From Clostridia bacterium (lineage in GTDB: Bacteria > Bacillota > Clostridia > Oscillospirales > Acutalibacteraceae), in contig JAQXHF010000088.1 in the NCBI GenBank assembly GCA_029007095.1, positions 1 to 48,746 on the forward strand: DNA of 48,746 bases, in the 5' to 3' direction. Positions 1 through 9,090 of this stretch are shown piece by piece. Under the pieces are notes generated by a model that saw only the letters and a program-made list of their open reading frames with translations, ran no database searches and was not told where the DNA came from. The number at the start of each line of letters is the position of its first letter. The stretch's first letter is position 1. Made by a program: the position numbers and the translations under genes.

Positions 1-1193
1 CCGATAATTCTTACGCCTAAGCCGGGGCCGGGGAACGGCTGACGCCAAACAAGCTCTTTCGGTATGCCGAGCTTTTCGCCGACTTTTCTAACCTCATCTT
101 TAAACAAATCGCAAAGAGGCTCGATTACTCCCAAAAACTCAACATCGTCGGGTACTGTTACTCTGTTATGGTGAGTTTTGATAACATCTGCATCACCCTT
201 GCCCGACTCAATACAGTCAGGATAAATAGTGCCCTGAGCAAAGAATCCGAGTTCGTTTTGCTTTCTGATTTCATTCCAGAAAACATTGAAAAATTCAGTA
301 CCTATAATTTTTCTCTTCTGTTCGGGATCTGTAACCCCTTTAAGCTTTGCAAGGAAATGATCGCCGCAGTTAACTCTGACGAAATTCATATCAAAGAGAG
401 AGGTAAAGGTTTTTTCGACAAAATCGCCCTCATCCTTTCTCATAAGTCCCTGATCAACAAAAACGCAGGTAAGCTGTTTGCCTACGGCTCTCGAAAGAAG
501 ACCTGCGGCAACGGACGAGTCAACTCCACCGGAAAGACCGAGAATAACCTTTTTATCACCGATTTCGTTTTTAAGCTTCTCAACTGTTGCATCAATGAAA
601 TTATCCATTACCCAGTCGCCGCTGCAACCGCAAATCTCATAAAGGAAATTATAGAGAATTTGTGAGCCGAAAACAGAATGAGTAACCTCAGGATGGAACT
701 GAACCGCATAAATCTTCTTTTCTGCATTTCCCATTGCCGCGCAAGGGCAATCGTCTGTTGTACCGAGAATTTCAAAATTCTCAGGCGGTGTTGAAATATA
801 ATCCGTATGGCTCATCCAAACCACGGATTTTTCATCAACATCCTTAAACAACGGCGATTTTTTATCGGCGGTAAATTCGATTTTGCCGTATTCGCTTTTC
901 GGCGCAGTTTTAACCTCACCGTTACCCATCCAAGCGATAAGCTGACAGCCGTAACAAATGCCCAAAATCGGCACGCCCATATCAAGAATATCTTTTGTAT
1001 AATGAGGCGAGGACATATCAAAAACTGAATTCGGTCCGCCTGTAAAAATTATTCCCTTGTAATCATTTGCCTTAATCGTTTCAATAGGCGTCGTATAAGG
1101 CAGTATTTCCGCATAGACCTTGTGGTCGCGAACTCTTCTGGCAATCAGCTGATTGTACTGTCCGCCAAAATCAAGAACAAGAATTTTCTCCAT
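1..1193 (-). CDS. guaA: GMP synthase (glutamine-hydrolysing), 3' end outside window
   Basis: Converts XMP to GMP with ATP and glutamine in cytoplasmic purine synthesis. The translation begins [16 protein letters not shown], typical of the class I glutamine amidotransferase domain. The nucleophile region GICYGCQ and the His-Glu region QFHPEVTHS follow. The ATP-pyrophosphatase P-loop [10 protein letters not shown] comes next. About 397 codons are present and the reading frame runs open off the left edge, so the C-terminal dimerisation part of a roughly 510-residue protein is missing from view. The ATG at 1191-1193 follows a GGAGGG ribosome binding site. It is divergent from the MATE gene and has its own promoter. 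Confidence 0.96.
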   Translation of the reverse strand, partial: MEKILVLDFGGQYNQLIARRVRDHKVYAEILPYTTPIETIKANDYKGIIFTGGPNSVFDMSSPHYTKDILDMGVPILGICYGCQLIAWMGNGEVKTAPKSEYGKIEFTADKKSPLFKDVDEKSVVWMSHTDYISTPPENFEILGTTDDCPCAAMGNAEKKIYAVQFHPEVTHSVFGSQILYNFLYEICGCSGDWVMDNFIDATVEKLKNEIGDKKVILGLSGGVDSSVAAGLLSRAVGKQLTCVFVDQGLMRKDEGDFVEKTFTSLFDMNFVRVNCGDHFLAKLKGVTDPEQKRKIIGTEFFNVFWNEIRKQNELGFFAQGTIYPDCIESGKGDADVIKTHHNRVTVPDDVEFLGVIEPLCDLFKDEVRKVGEKLGIPKELVWRQPFPGPGLGVRII

Positions 1194-1231
1194 ATTCGCC
1201 CTCCATGATAATTTTAATGTTCTACTGAATT

Positions 1232-1260
1232 ATTATATATTATTAACGCCGTAATTTCAA
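1232..1260 (-). promoter_or_regulatory. Promoter of guaA
   Basis: On the minus strand a -35 element TTGAAA (1255-1260) and a -10 element TATAAT (1232-1237) are separated by exactly 17 bases, about 40 bases upstream of the guaA start. No purine riboswitch can fit in the short leader. Confidence 0.6.
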
Positions 1261-1317
1261 GTGTAATTAAAAACATGATTGAATTTCCGCGTATGTGATA
1301 ATAAAAGTCTTCTGTTG

Positions 1318-1346
1318 TTGACTGCATATATACTGTATGGTATAAT
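1318..1346 (+). promoter_or_regulatory. Promoter of the MATE gene
   Basis: TTGACT (1318-1323) and TATAAT (1341-1346) are 17 bases apart, 42 bases before the MATE start codon. Probably drives the MATE, symporter and M20 genes together. Confidence 0.65.
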
Positions 1347-1388
1347 TGAAACAATATGTAAAAATCAGTCTAAAAAGGAGGAGAACCC

Positions 1389-2756
1389 ATGAAAGAGAAT
1401 AAAATGGGCGTTATGCCTGTCAACAAGCTTATATTAAATATGTCGCTTCCGATGATAATCTCGATGCTTGTTCAGGCTCTTTATAATGTTGTCGATTCCG
1501 TTTTCGTCGGAATGGTCAACGAACAATCACTTACGGCGGTTTCGCTCGCGTTCCCCGCGCAAAACCTGATGATCGGAGTTGCAACCGGTACGGGCGTAGG
1601 TATCAATGCTCTCGTTTCCCGCTCGCTCGGTGAGAAGAAGCCGGAGCAGGCAAACAAAATTGCGGAAAACGGTGTTTTTCTTGCCGTTGTCAGCGCAATA
1701 GTTTTCACTTTTCTCGGAATATTTTGCAGTGAATTTTTTATGCGTTCGCAGACCGATGTCCCCTATATCATTGAGCAGGGAACATACTATATGCAGATCG
1801 TCTGCGGAGCCTGCATAGGAATTTTTGTAGAAATAACATATGAAAGACTGCTCCAATCCACCGGCAGGACTTTCCAGACAATGATAACTCAGGGCGTCGG
1901 CGCAATAATCAACATAATCCTCGATCCGATTTTCATTCTCGTCTTAAAGATGGGCGTCAAGGGTGCGGCCATCGCAACGGTAACAGGACAAATCGTTGCC
2001 GCCATACTCGCAATAATCATCAACGAACGCTCCAACAAGGAGTTAAAACTGAATTTCAAAGCTTTCAGACCGAGCGGAAAAATAATCGGTAAAATCTACG
2101 AAATCGGTGTGCCGTCAATCATAATGGTTGCAATCGGTTCGATTATGACCTACGCTATGAACAAAATTCTTATAATTTACACGACCGGTAAGGAAACGGC
2201 GGCGACGGTTTTCGGCGCTTTCTTTAAGCTGAACAGCTTTATCTGTATGCCGATTTTCGGACTTAACAACGGAACTATTCCGATAGTTGCATACAACTAC
2301 GGCGCACGGAAAAAGGACAGACTGAAAAAAACGGTCAAGCTGTCGCTTGTGTATGCAGAAATTTTCAGCCTGATAGGAACAATTCTTTTCATCGCAATTC
2401 CAAAGACTCTGCTGGGATTTTTCAGCGCGTCAGAAAATATGCTCGCAATCGGCGTACCCGCTCTCAGAATTATCGGCACGAGCTTCCTCTTTGCAGGATT
2501 TAATATCGCAATGGGCGCAACTTTCCAGGCGACGGGCAAAAGCGTTTACTCGATGGTGGTTTCTTTTGTCAGACAGTTAATCGTACTCGTCCCCGTTGCG
2601 TATATACTTGCAAGATACGGTATGTCTGTCGGCAACGACGATCTCGTTTGGCTGTCATATCCCGTAGCCGAAATCGCTTCGCTTGTTATGACTCTCATAT
2701 TCTATACAATCGTAAACAAAAAAATCATCAAGCCTATGCCTGATGAAGAAAAATAA
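1389..2756 (+). CDS. MATE family efflux transporter
   Basis: A 455-residue polytopic membrane protein with the length and twelve hydrophobic segments usual for MATE (NorM/DinF-like) exporters, which move cationic drugs or metabolites out of the cell using a Na+ or H+ gradient. The N-terminal region (MPVNKLILNMSLPMIISML, then ALYNVVDSVFVG) is the family signature of the first half, and related patterns (GNDDLVW, PVAE) mark the end of the second half. An AAAAAGGAGGAG site precedes the ATG. The substrate cannot be read from sequence. The symporter gene starts 48 bases downstream and may be co-transcribed. Confidence 0.92.
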   Translation: MKENKMGVMPVNKLILNMSLPMIISMLVQALYNVVDSVFVGMVNEQSLTAVSLAFPAQNLMIGVATGTGVGINALVSRSLGEKKPEQANKIAENGVFLAVVSAIVFTFLGIFCSEFFMRSQTDVPYIIEQGTYYMQIVCGACIGIFVEITYERLLQSTGRTFQTMITQGVGAIINIILDPIFILVLKMGVKGAAIATVTGQIVAAILAIIINERSNKELKLNFKAFRPSGKIIGKIYEIGVPSIIMVAIGSIMTYAMNKILIIYTTGKETAATVFGAFFKLNSFICMPIFGLNNGTIPIVAYNYGARKKDRLKKTVKLSLVYAEIFSLIGTILFIAIPKTLLGFFSASENMLAIGVPALRIIGTSFLFAGFNIAMGATFQATGKSVYSMVVSFVRQLIVLVPVAYILARYGMSVGNDDLVWLSYPVAEIASLVMTLIFYTIVNKKIIKPMPDEEK

Positions 2757-2803
2757 ATTTTCGCACGGAACATCACAATATCGGTACTATACAGGAGGCA
2801 GTT

Positions 2804-4198
2804 ATGAAACAGGTTTCAAGAAAGACTATAATCAATTTCTGCCTGCCGCAGTTCGCGGTAGGACTGTTCACCACGATGCTCAACAATTATCTGATATATT
2901 TCTATCAGCCGACAGAAAGCTCGGGACTTCCCGTTCTCATAACCCAGGGTTATGTTGTTTTCGGGATTCTTACGGTTATAGGTCTTATTAAGGCGATAGG
3001 ACATATCATAGACGCCTTTTCCGATCCGATAGTCGCGGGAATAAGCGACAAAAGCAAAAATAAAAACGGACGCAGAATTCCGATGATGAAGTGGTTTGCG
3101 ATTCCGTTTGCGCTCAGCGCCCTGCTGATATTCTGGTCGCCGAGTCAGAATCATATGTTTAATAATATCTGGCTTGCCGTTTTCATCTGGGCATATTTCA
3201 TATTCTACACGCTTTATATGATACCTCACAACGCTCTGCTGCCGGAAATGATTACCGACGAGGGCAAGCTCGTTGACGCATATACATACAGCTCGCTTTT
3301 CTTCGTTGTCGGCAGTATGCTCGGATATGCGACTCCGGCAATCGTCTCCGTTATGAAAAAAGCTTTCGGGCTTGAACCTATCACGGCATGGAGATTTACT
3401 TTCCTTATCTTCACCGTTATCGGAGTAATTCTGCTCCTTATCCCGTCAATGACAATCAAAGAAAAGGAATATGTAAACTCCGTAAGGCCTACCGTACCTC
3501 TTATAAAATCGCTGAAACACGCTTTTTCAAACAAGCATTTCGTAGTTGTAACCCTCGGTCAGCTTTTTGAAGGAACGGGAATGAGCTTTTTTCAGGCTTG
3601 CATAATGTATTACATAACCGAGCTTATGGGAATACCCGAAGAAAAATCCATTATAATTATGGCAACCTCCATAGTAGGTTCTCTTATACTTTATCCGCTT
3701 ATCAACAAATGGTCAAAGAACAAAGGCAAAAAAATCCCGATGCTCGTCGGCTGTATCGTATTTACGGTTGCGGAGTTTTTGATTTGCTTTGTCGATATTT
3801 TCCCCAAAGATCACAAGATGGCAACAGCAATGATCTTCGCTCTGTTTGTTTCCCTGCCGTTTGCCGTGCTGAACATTCTCCCCTCGTCAATGATGGCAGA
3901 TGTAATTCAGTATGACACGGTTAAAACCGGCGTCAATCAAGAGGGAACCTTTGCCGCCGCAAAGAGCTTTGTTACCAAAATGGGAACATCTCTCGCTATT
4001 ATGATAGTTCCGTCGCTTGTCGTTATCGGCGCGGCCACAGGCGAAAGCGTAGGCAAAAAAGGACTTCTGCTCACGGCGATTGTCGGAGGTTTATTCACTC
4101 TGGCAGCGGTAATAGTCTATTTCTTCTACAAAGAAAAAGATGTCATTTCGGTAATAAGAAATTCCGCCAAAGACAAAAAGCCTGCCGAACAGAAATAA
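2804..4198 (+). CDS. MFS transporter of the GPH (glycoside-pentoside-hexuronide):cation symporter type
   Basis: A 464-residue protein with about twelve membrane segments. Family features include the N-terminal LPQFAVGLFTTMLNNYLIYFY segment, the loop between helices 2 and 3 with AFSDPIVAGISDKSKNKNGRR, and the helix-10 region MMADVIQYDT. These match the MelB/MFS_2 group, which imports sugars or sugar acids with a cation. The ATG follows an AGGAGG site. The M20 hydrolase gene starts 17 bases after its stop, so the two are probably one operon. The substrate is unknown; neighbouring glycerate kinase hints at sugar-acid use, but this is inference only. Confidence 0.88.
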   Translation: MKQVSRKTIINFCLPQFAVGLFTTMLNNYLIYFYQPTESSGLPVLITQGYVVFGILTVIGLIKAIGHIIDAFSDPIVAGISDKSKNKNGRRIPMMKWFAIPFALSALLIFWSPSQNHMFNNIWLAVFIWAYFIFYTLYMIPHNALLPEMITDEGKLVDAYTYSSLFFVVGSMLGYATPAIVSVMKKAFGLEPITAWRFTFLIFTVIGVILLLIPSMTIKEKEYVNSVRPTVPLIKSLKHAFSNKHFVVVTLGQLFEGTGMSFFQACIMYYITELMGIPEEKSIIIMATSIVGSLILYPLINKWSKNKGKKIPMLVGCIVFTVAEFLICFVDIFPKDHKMATAMIFALFVSLPFAVLNILPSSMMADVIQYDTVKTGVNQEGTFAAAKSFVTKMGTSLAIMIVPSLVVIGAATGESVGKKGLLLTAIVGGLFTLAAVIVYFFYKEKDVISVIRNSAKDKKPAEQK

Positions 4199-4214
4199 GC
4201 AAGAGGGTTAAGCT

Positions 4215-5654
4215 ATGAAAATATTTTTATCGGTGATTATAATAATTGCGGCTTTTATTCTGTTCCTTGTTTTGAGAACCGCCGCCGTCACAAAAAAAGC
4301 AAGAAAGCTGACGAAATCCGACCTGAATTTTACCGATGAGGAAATCAACTCATACGCAGAGCGCCTGTCGGAAATGATAAAATGCAAAACCGTTTCCTTA
4401 AAGGACAGTTACGATGACGCTCAGTTTGCAAAGCTTCGTGATGTTATGGCGCGGCTTTTCCCGCTGATTGATGAAAAAGCCGAAAAAATGACATTTTCTG
4501 ACGACTGTTGGGTATATAAAATCTCCGGCAAGAATTCCGACCGCAACATTATGATTATGTCGCACCACGATGTTGTCGCCGCTGACGGGGAATGGAAGTT
4601 CGACGCATTTTCAGCTCATATTGAAGACGGAAAAATGTACGGCAGAGGTACCGTCGATACCAAAACGCCGCTCTTTGCCGAATTTTCGGCGGTCGAGGAG
4701 CTTCTGTCCGAGGGGTTTGTACCGGAATGTAATCTTTATATAGCCTCCTCTCACAACGAGGAACTGGGCGGAGACGGCATACCGAAAGCCAACGAGTATT
4801 TTAAAAAGAACGGAATAAAATTTGATGTTATCCTCGACGAGGGCGGAGCTATAATCGAGCCGCCTATCGGCGGAATGAAGTGCGACAAGTGCGCCATGAT
4901 TGCGGTTCACGAAAAGGGTAGGTACTATTTCAACCTCAAAGCAACCGCCGCAAATGCACACGCGAGCCTGACAAGCGCCGCAAGCAATACTCCTGTCGAG
5001 AGAATGTCAATGTTCATCAACGAAGTTACAAGCGGAAATATTTTTATCCGTCGACTGAATTCTCAGGTAATTGCAATGTTTGAGCATCTCGCTCCATACT
5101 GCGGATTTATGATGAAGCTTATGTTCAGCAATCTTTGGCTGTTCGGTCCAATAATCAAAAGCGTTATGCCCAAGCTTAATGCTCAGGCAGGCGGCCTTAT
5201 CGGCACTACCTGCACCTTTAACGAGATTAAAGGCAGCTCCTCCGAAAAGCTCTGCACCGCAAAAGCTTTCCTTCGTCCCGTTGACAAAGACGATTTTAAA
5301 CAGGATATCAAAAAATTTAAAGAAATCGCCGCCAAATACGATATCACGGTTGAAGAACCTGACGGCAACGAATATCACGCTCCGGCAGACATATCTAAGC
5401 CGCAGTTTGAATATACAAAGGAGTGTATTGCTAAGGTATTCCCGCAGTATCCGGCTTCTCCGTTCATTCTGCCGGCAGGCACCGACGCAAGAACGCTTAC
5501 CGATGTATGCCCCTGCGTTCTGAGATTCGCTCCTATCCGTCTTTCAAAGGAGCAGCTTGCATCAGTTCACGCCGAGAACGAAAACATTGACCTCGATTCG
5601 GTTGCGAGCGCAGTCGCTTTCTACAAAGAATTTGTTAAGAATTACAAAGTATAA
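4215..5654 (+). CDS. M20 family metallo-hydrolase (peptidase/deacylase) with N-terminal membrane anchor
   Basis: A 479-residue M20 (PM20D1-like) enzyme, expected to cleave amide bonds of peptides or N-acyl amino acids with two zinc ions. Residues 3-20 form one hydrophobic segment followed by basic residues, so a membrane anchor is likely; its topology is not decided. Catalytic features are SHHDVV (His117, Asp119), GRGTVDTK (bridging Asp148), HNEELGG (Glu182-Glu183, catalytic base pair), LDEGGA, and a C-terminal His452 in VHAENE. A dimerisation lid domain lies between about residues 230 and 350. It follows the symporter by 17 bases with an AGAGGG ribosome site, suggesting a joint uptake and cleavage role. 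Confidence 0.88.
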   Translation: MKIFLSVIIIIAAFILFLVLRTAAVTKKARKLTKSDLNFTDEEINSYAERLSEMIKCKTVSLKDSYDDAQFAKLRDVMARLFPLIDEKAEKMTFSDDCWVYKISGKNSDRNIMIMSHHDVVAADGEWKFDAFSAHIEDGKMYGRGTVDTKTPLFAEFSAVEELLSEGFVPECNLYIASSHNEELGGDGIPKANEYFKKNGIKFDVILDEGGAIIEPPIGGMKCDKCAMIAVHEKGRYYFNLKATAANAHASLTSAASNTPVERMSMFINEVTSGNIFIRRLNSQVIAMFEHLAPYCGFMMKLMFSNLWLFGPIIKSVMPKLNAQAGGLIGTTCTFNEIKGSSSEKLCTAKAFLRPVDKDDFKQDIKKFKEIAAKYDITVEEPDGNEYHAPADISKPQFEYTKECIAKVFPQYPASPFILPAGTDARTLTDVCPCVLRFAPIRLSKEQLASVHAENENIDLDSVASAVAFYKEFVKNYKV

Positions 5655-5664
5655 ACAAAATGAG

Positions 5665-5693
5665 CGGGGTTGTCTTGCAAAAAGGCAATCCCG
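5665..5693 (+). other. Hairpin between M20 gene and glycerate kinase gene
   Basis: CGGGGTTGTC (5665-5674) pairs with GGCAATCCCG (5684-5693), a 10-bp stem with two G-U pairs and a 9-base loop. No clear T run follows, so it may be a weak terminator, a transcript-end stabiliser or an attenuator. Confidence 0.45.
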
Positions 5694-5731
5694 TTAAATC
5701 ATAACGAAAGGAATCCATACGGTACGGAACA

Positions 5732-6850
5732 ATGAAAATAATCAGCGCGTCGGACTCCTTTAAAGGAAGTCTTACTTCAAAGCAAATTTCCGAAATAGTA
5801 ACGCTCGGTGCAAAAGAAATATCAGAGGATATAGAAATTATTTCCTGTCCCGTTGCAGACGGCGGCGAGGGTACTTTGGATGTTATTTTACAGTCAGGCG
5901 ACTTTACCGAATGTTGTTTAACGGTGAAAAATCCGCTTTTTGAACCGATAACATCAAGCTACGCCATGCGCGGAAAAACAGCGTTTATAGAAATGGCAAA
6001 GGCTTCCGGGCTCACTCTTATCCCATACAAGGACGGTAACGCTGTATTGACCTCTACATACGGAACAGGGCAACTGATTGCCGACGCGCTGAAAAACGGC
6101 GCAGAGGAAATCTATGTTGCCGTTGGCGGAAGTGCGACAAACGACTGCGGAATAGGCGCGCTTGCCGCCTTAGGATACCGTTTCCTTGACAAGAACGGAA
6201 TTGAGCTAAAACCGACAGGCGGAAATCTCGAAAAAATTGAAAAAATCGACTCTGCCGATTCGGTTTGGCAAAGCAATGTAAAAATGACCGTGCTTGCCGA
6301 TGTTGATAATCCTCTCGTAGGAGAAAAAGGAGCTACAAAATTCTACGGCAGGCAAAAAGGTGCTGTCGGTGAATTTGCAGACAGGCTCGAAAACGGTATG
6401 CTACACTTTGCCGACATAATAGAAAAAGAAATCGGCAAGGATATAAAAAATATGCCGTTTGCAGGTGCGGCAGGCGGCTTGTCCGGCGGCTTGATTGCCT
6501 TTTTAGGCGCGTCCGTGACAAGCGGAATCGACGCGGTTATGAAGCTGATTTCCTTTGAAGAAAAGTTGAGAGGCGCAGACGCGGTAATCACGGGAGAGGG
6601 TAGGCTCGACAGGCAATCATTCCGCGGAAAAGTCATATCGGGCGTTTGTAAAGCCGCACAGAAACACGGCGTACCCGTCTATGCCATAGTCGGTTCGTCC
6701 GAAATCTCCGACATTGAAGCCGCCGAATTCGGAATACGGCGTGTAGAAACGCTTATTTCAGATTCCTACTCGCTTGAAGACGCCGTGAACAACGCTCCGT
6801 TTCACATGGAAAGAACCGTCAAAAAGCTATTGTCGGATTTAATAAAATAA
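5732..6850 (+). CDS. glxK: Glycerate kinase
   Basis: A 372-residue member of the GlxK/GarK glycerate kinase family, which phosphorylates D-glycerate with ATP and feeds it into glycolysis. Family motifs are SDSFKGSLTS at the N-terminus, PVADGGEGTLD, VAVGGSATNDCGIG in the glycine-rich centre, and ITGEGRLDRQS near residue 290. Length is normal for the family. The start ATG at 5732 is preceded by a weak purine tract and the MKIISASDSFKGS start aligns with the family. Whether the product is 2- or 3-phosphoglycerate is not visible. It is the last gene before a strong two-way terminator. Confidence 0.93.
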   Translation: MKIISASDSFKGSLTSKQISEIVTLGAKEISEDIEIISCPVADGGEGTLDVILQSGDFTECCLTVKNPLFEPITSSYAMRGKTAFIEMAKASGLTLIPYKDGNAVLTSTYGTGQLIADALKNGAEEIYVAVGGSATNDCGIGALAALGYRFLDKNGIELKPTGGNLEKIEKIDSADSVWQSNVKMTVLADVDNPLVGEKGATKFYGRQKGAVGEFADRLENGMLHFADIIEKEIGKDIKNMPFAGAAGGLSGGLIAFLGASVTSGIDAVMKLISFEEKLRGADAVITGEGRLDRQSFRGKVISGVCKAAQKHGVPVYAIVGSSEISDIEAAEFGIRRVETLISDSYSLEDAVNNAPFHMERTVKKLLSDLIK

Positions 6851-6872
6851 AATCATTATCATATAAACAGCA

Positions 6873-6910
6873 AAACGGACTTGCACAATCGGTTTAGTGC
6901 AAGTCCGTTT
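6873..6910. terminator. Bidirectional terminator between glycerate kinase and argS
   Basis: Perfect 14-bp stem (6873-6886 with 6897-6910) around a 10-base loop, with A residues on one side and TTTATATATA on the other. It sits between convergent genes and can serve both. The core ACTTGCAC/GTGCAAGT recurs in the terminator at 36694-36731. Confidence 0.85.
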
Positions 6911-6922
6911 ATATATATTGAA

Positions 6923-8668
6923 TTACATTGAGTCGGGAACTGTGATATGCAGCATTTCGAGTATATTTTTTATCGTATCTTTAACGCAAACGCAAAGATA
7001 AAGTCTTGCTTTCATCAGCTTCTCGTCGTCACAGCCGACGCGGCATGAATTATAAAACTTATGAAAGAGCGTTGCAAGCTCGACAACATAACGGGTGATT
7101 TTAGCCGGATCATAGTTTTTCGCCGCCGCAACAATCTCATCTGTCAGCGCCGCAAGATGGCGGATAAGCTCTCTCTCCGGCTCCTCTCTGAGCATTTCAA
7201 GCTCCTCAACCGTACATTCGCACGGCTCTATTCCGTCCGCTTTCATCTTTTTGAGAATTGAGCAGATTCTTGCATGTGCATACTGGCAGTAATAAACAGG
7301 ATTCTTTGAGCTTTGCTCAACCGCAAGGTCGAGGTCAAATTCCATCTGCGAGCCCGGTTCTCTCATATTGAAAAGGAAGCGAACCGCGTCTATCGGAATC
7401 TCATCAAGTAAATCTACAAGAGTTATCGCCTTGCCGGTACGCTTTGACATACGAACCACCTCGCCGTCACGAGTCAGGCGAACAAGCTGCATAAGTATAA
7501 CATCAAGTTTATCTCCGCCGACTCCTATTGCGTCGAGTGCGCCCTGCATTCTCGCAACATGACCGTGATGGTCGGCTCCCCAGATATCAATAGCTCTGTC
7601 AAATCCTCTTACGGAAAGCTTGTTGCGGTGGTAAGCTATATCCGCAGCAAAGTATGTCGGATTGCCGTTGGCTCTTATAAGAACATCGTCTTTAAGCTCT
7701 AACTTATCTATCTCGTCCTGAGTTTTGCCCTGAGCTAAAAGCCGTTCTGTCTGAACCTCAATATTTTTATACCAGAGCGCTCCGTCCTTTTCATAGGTCA
7801 GTCCCTTGTCTTTCATAAGCTGAATGGTATCGGCAAGCTCTCCGTCATTGTGCAGTACGCTCTCGTGGAACCAGGTGTCATATTTTATGCGATATTTTGT
7901 GAGATTTTCCTGCATTGCCGCAATGTTCTTGGGCAAAGCAAAATCAACAAGTGCCTTGCGGCGCTCCGATTCCTCACTGTTAATATAGGAATCACCGTAA
8001 ACATCGGCAAACTCCTTTGCTCTCTGTTTTATGTCTTCGCCGTGATAGCTGTCTTCGGGAAGCTCGACAGCGTCCTCTCCGAGATAGAGCTGACGGTAAC
8101 GAACATCAAGAGAAAGTGCGAATTTGTCAATCTGATTGCCGGCGTCATTTATATAGAATTCGCGGCTTACATCGTATCCTGCGAAGTCGAGTACGGCGGC
8201 GAGGCAATCTCCGAGCGCACCTCCGCGCGCATTACCCATATGCATAGGTCCGGTGGGATTTGCCGAAACAAATTCAACATTTATCCTCTGACCTTTACCG
8301 TAGTCGGAGCGGCCATAATCAGCGCCCTTTTGGCGAACATCCTTTAATATATCGGCATAGTAGCGGTCACCGAGATAGAAATTCATAAATCCCGGACCGG
8401 CAACCTCCATTCGAGTAAAATAAGTTGAGTCAAGAGAAATATTGTCCCTGATAATTTCCGCAATCTTTCTCGGCGCAGCGTGAAGCTCCCTCGCCCAAAC
8501 CATAGCGGCATTTGCCGAAAAATCTCCGTTTGCCCTGTCTGACGGAACCTCGGTTTTAAAAGGTGCCGAGGGAACGGCCGCAAGTTCGCCGTTTTGAGCC
8601 GCAAGCTCTGCCGCCGACATTACTGCGCTTCTGAGCTGTTCCTGAACTTTATTAACTAAATAGGACAT
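6923..8668 (-). CDS. argS: Arginyl-tRNA synthetase
   Basis: A 581-residue class Ia synthetase that charges tRNA-Arg in the cytoplasm. The N-terminal Add1 domain is followed by the HIGH-type signature HMGNARGG, the GADHHGHVARM region, and the KMSKS-type signature MSKRTG, in which the final positions follow the usual ArgRS variation. The C-terminal DALR anticodon-binding domain ends in MLHITVPDSM. Its ATG shares the last A of the ywiB stop (TAATG), with GGAGG just upstream, so translation is probably coupled. Confidence 0.96.
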   Translation of the reverse strand: MSYLVNKVQEQLRSAVMSAAELAAQNGELAAVPSAPFKTEVPSDRANGDFSANAAMVWARELHAAPRKIAEIIRDNISLDSTYFTRMEVAGPGFMNFYLGDRYYADILKDVRQKGADYGRSDYGKGQRINVEFVSANPTGPMHMGNARGGALGDCLAAVLDFAGYDVSREFYINDAGNQIDKFALSLDVRYRQLYLGEDAVELPEDSYHGEDIKQRAKEFADVYGDSYINSEESERRKALVDFALPKNIAAMQENLTKYRIKYDTWFHESVLHNDGELADTIQLMKDKGLTYEKDGALWYKNIEVQTERLLAQGKTQDEIDKLELKDDVLIRANGNPTYFAADIAYHRNKLSVRGFDRAIDIWGADHHGHVARMQGALDAIGVGGDKLDVILMQLVRLTRDGEVVRMSKRTGKAITLVDLLDEIPIDAVRFLFNMREPGSQMEFDLDLAVEQSSKNPVYYCQYAHARICSILKKMKADGIEPCECTVEELEMLREEPERELIRHLAALTDEIVAAAKNYDPAKITRYVVELATLFHKFYNSCRVGCDDEKLMKARLYLCVCVKDTIKNILEMLHITVPDSM

Positions 8669-9090
8669 TATTTTTCCTCCTTGTATTTTGCGCTGAGCTT
8701 AATCCTCGTTTTACTGATGTGAACGCCCTCGCGGTCAAACTCATAGCAAAGATCGAGCGACGCTCCGTTCTCGTTAAATTCCGATTTGACCTTTGAAGCG
8801 TAAATTCCCATATGAATCCGTCCGAAAGGCGTAACATATTCAAAATTATGGCGTTTTCCCTGTTCGGCAATTATTTGCGTGGCATATTTGCCCCTGCGTA
8901 CGATTTCCGCTCTGAGTCCGTTTTTAACCGTGATTTCGGTAACGCAGCCCGAAAGCCAATCGGAATTTTCAGTATAGCTAACGGTGAAATTATCAGCCGT
9001 GCCTTTAAGCTCACCGACCGAGGTAAGCTCTGAATTTTCCATACTGCCGTCAACATCGTGGAAATGCTTTATCGTAACTATGCAATTCAT
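8668..9090 (-). CDS. ywiB: DUF1934 (YwiB-like) beta-barrel protein
   Basis: A 140-residue protein when started at the ATG at 9088-9090, which overlaps the ddl stop as ATGA; an upstream ATG at 9097-9099 would add three residues but has its GGAG too close. The sequence is made of short alternating beta strands (KVTSVGELKG-like segments, HNFEYVTPFGRIHMGIYA), as expected for the lipocalin-like DUF1934 fold. The same ywiB-argS neighbourhood is known from Bacillus subtilis. The molecular function is not established in the family. It is translated between ddl and argS. Confidence 0.85.
   Translation of the reverse strand: MNCIVTIKHFHDVDGSMENSELTSVGELKGTADNFTVSYTENSDWLSGCVTEITVKNGLRAEIVRRGKYATQIIAEQGKRHNFEYVTPFGRIHMGIYASKVKSEFNENGASLDLCYEFDREGVHISKTRIKLSAKYKEEK

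Noticed and set aside
168..665. Open plus-strand frame over guaA
   Set aside because: It lies antisense to the clear guaA coding frame and has no family features.
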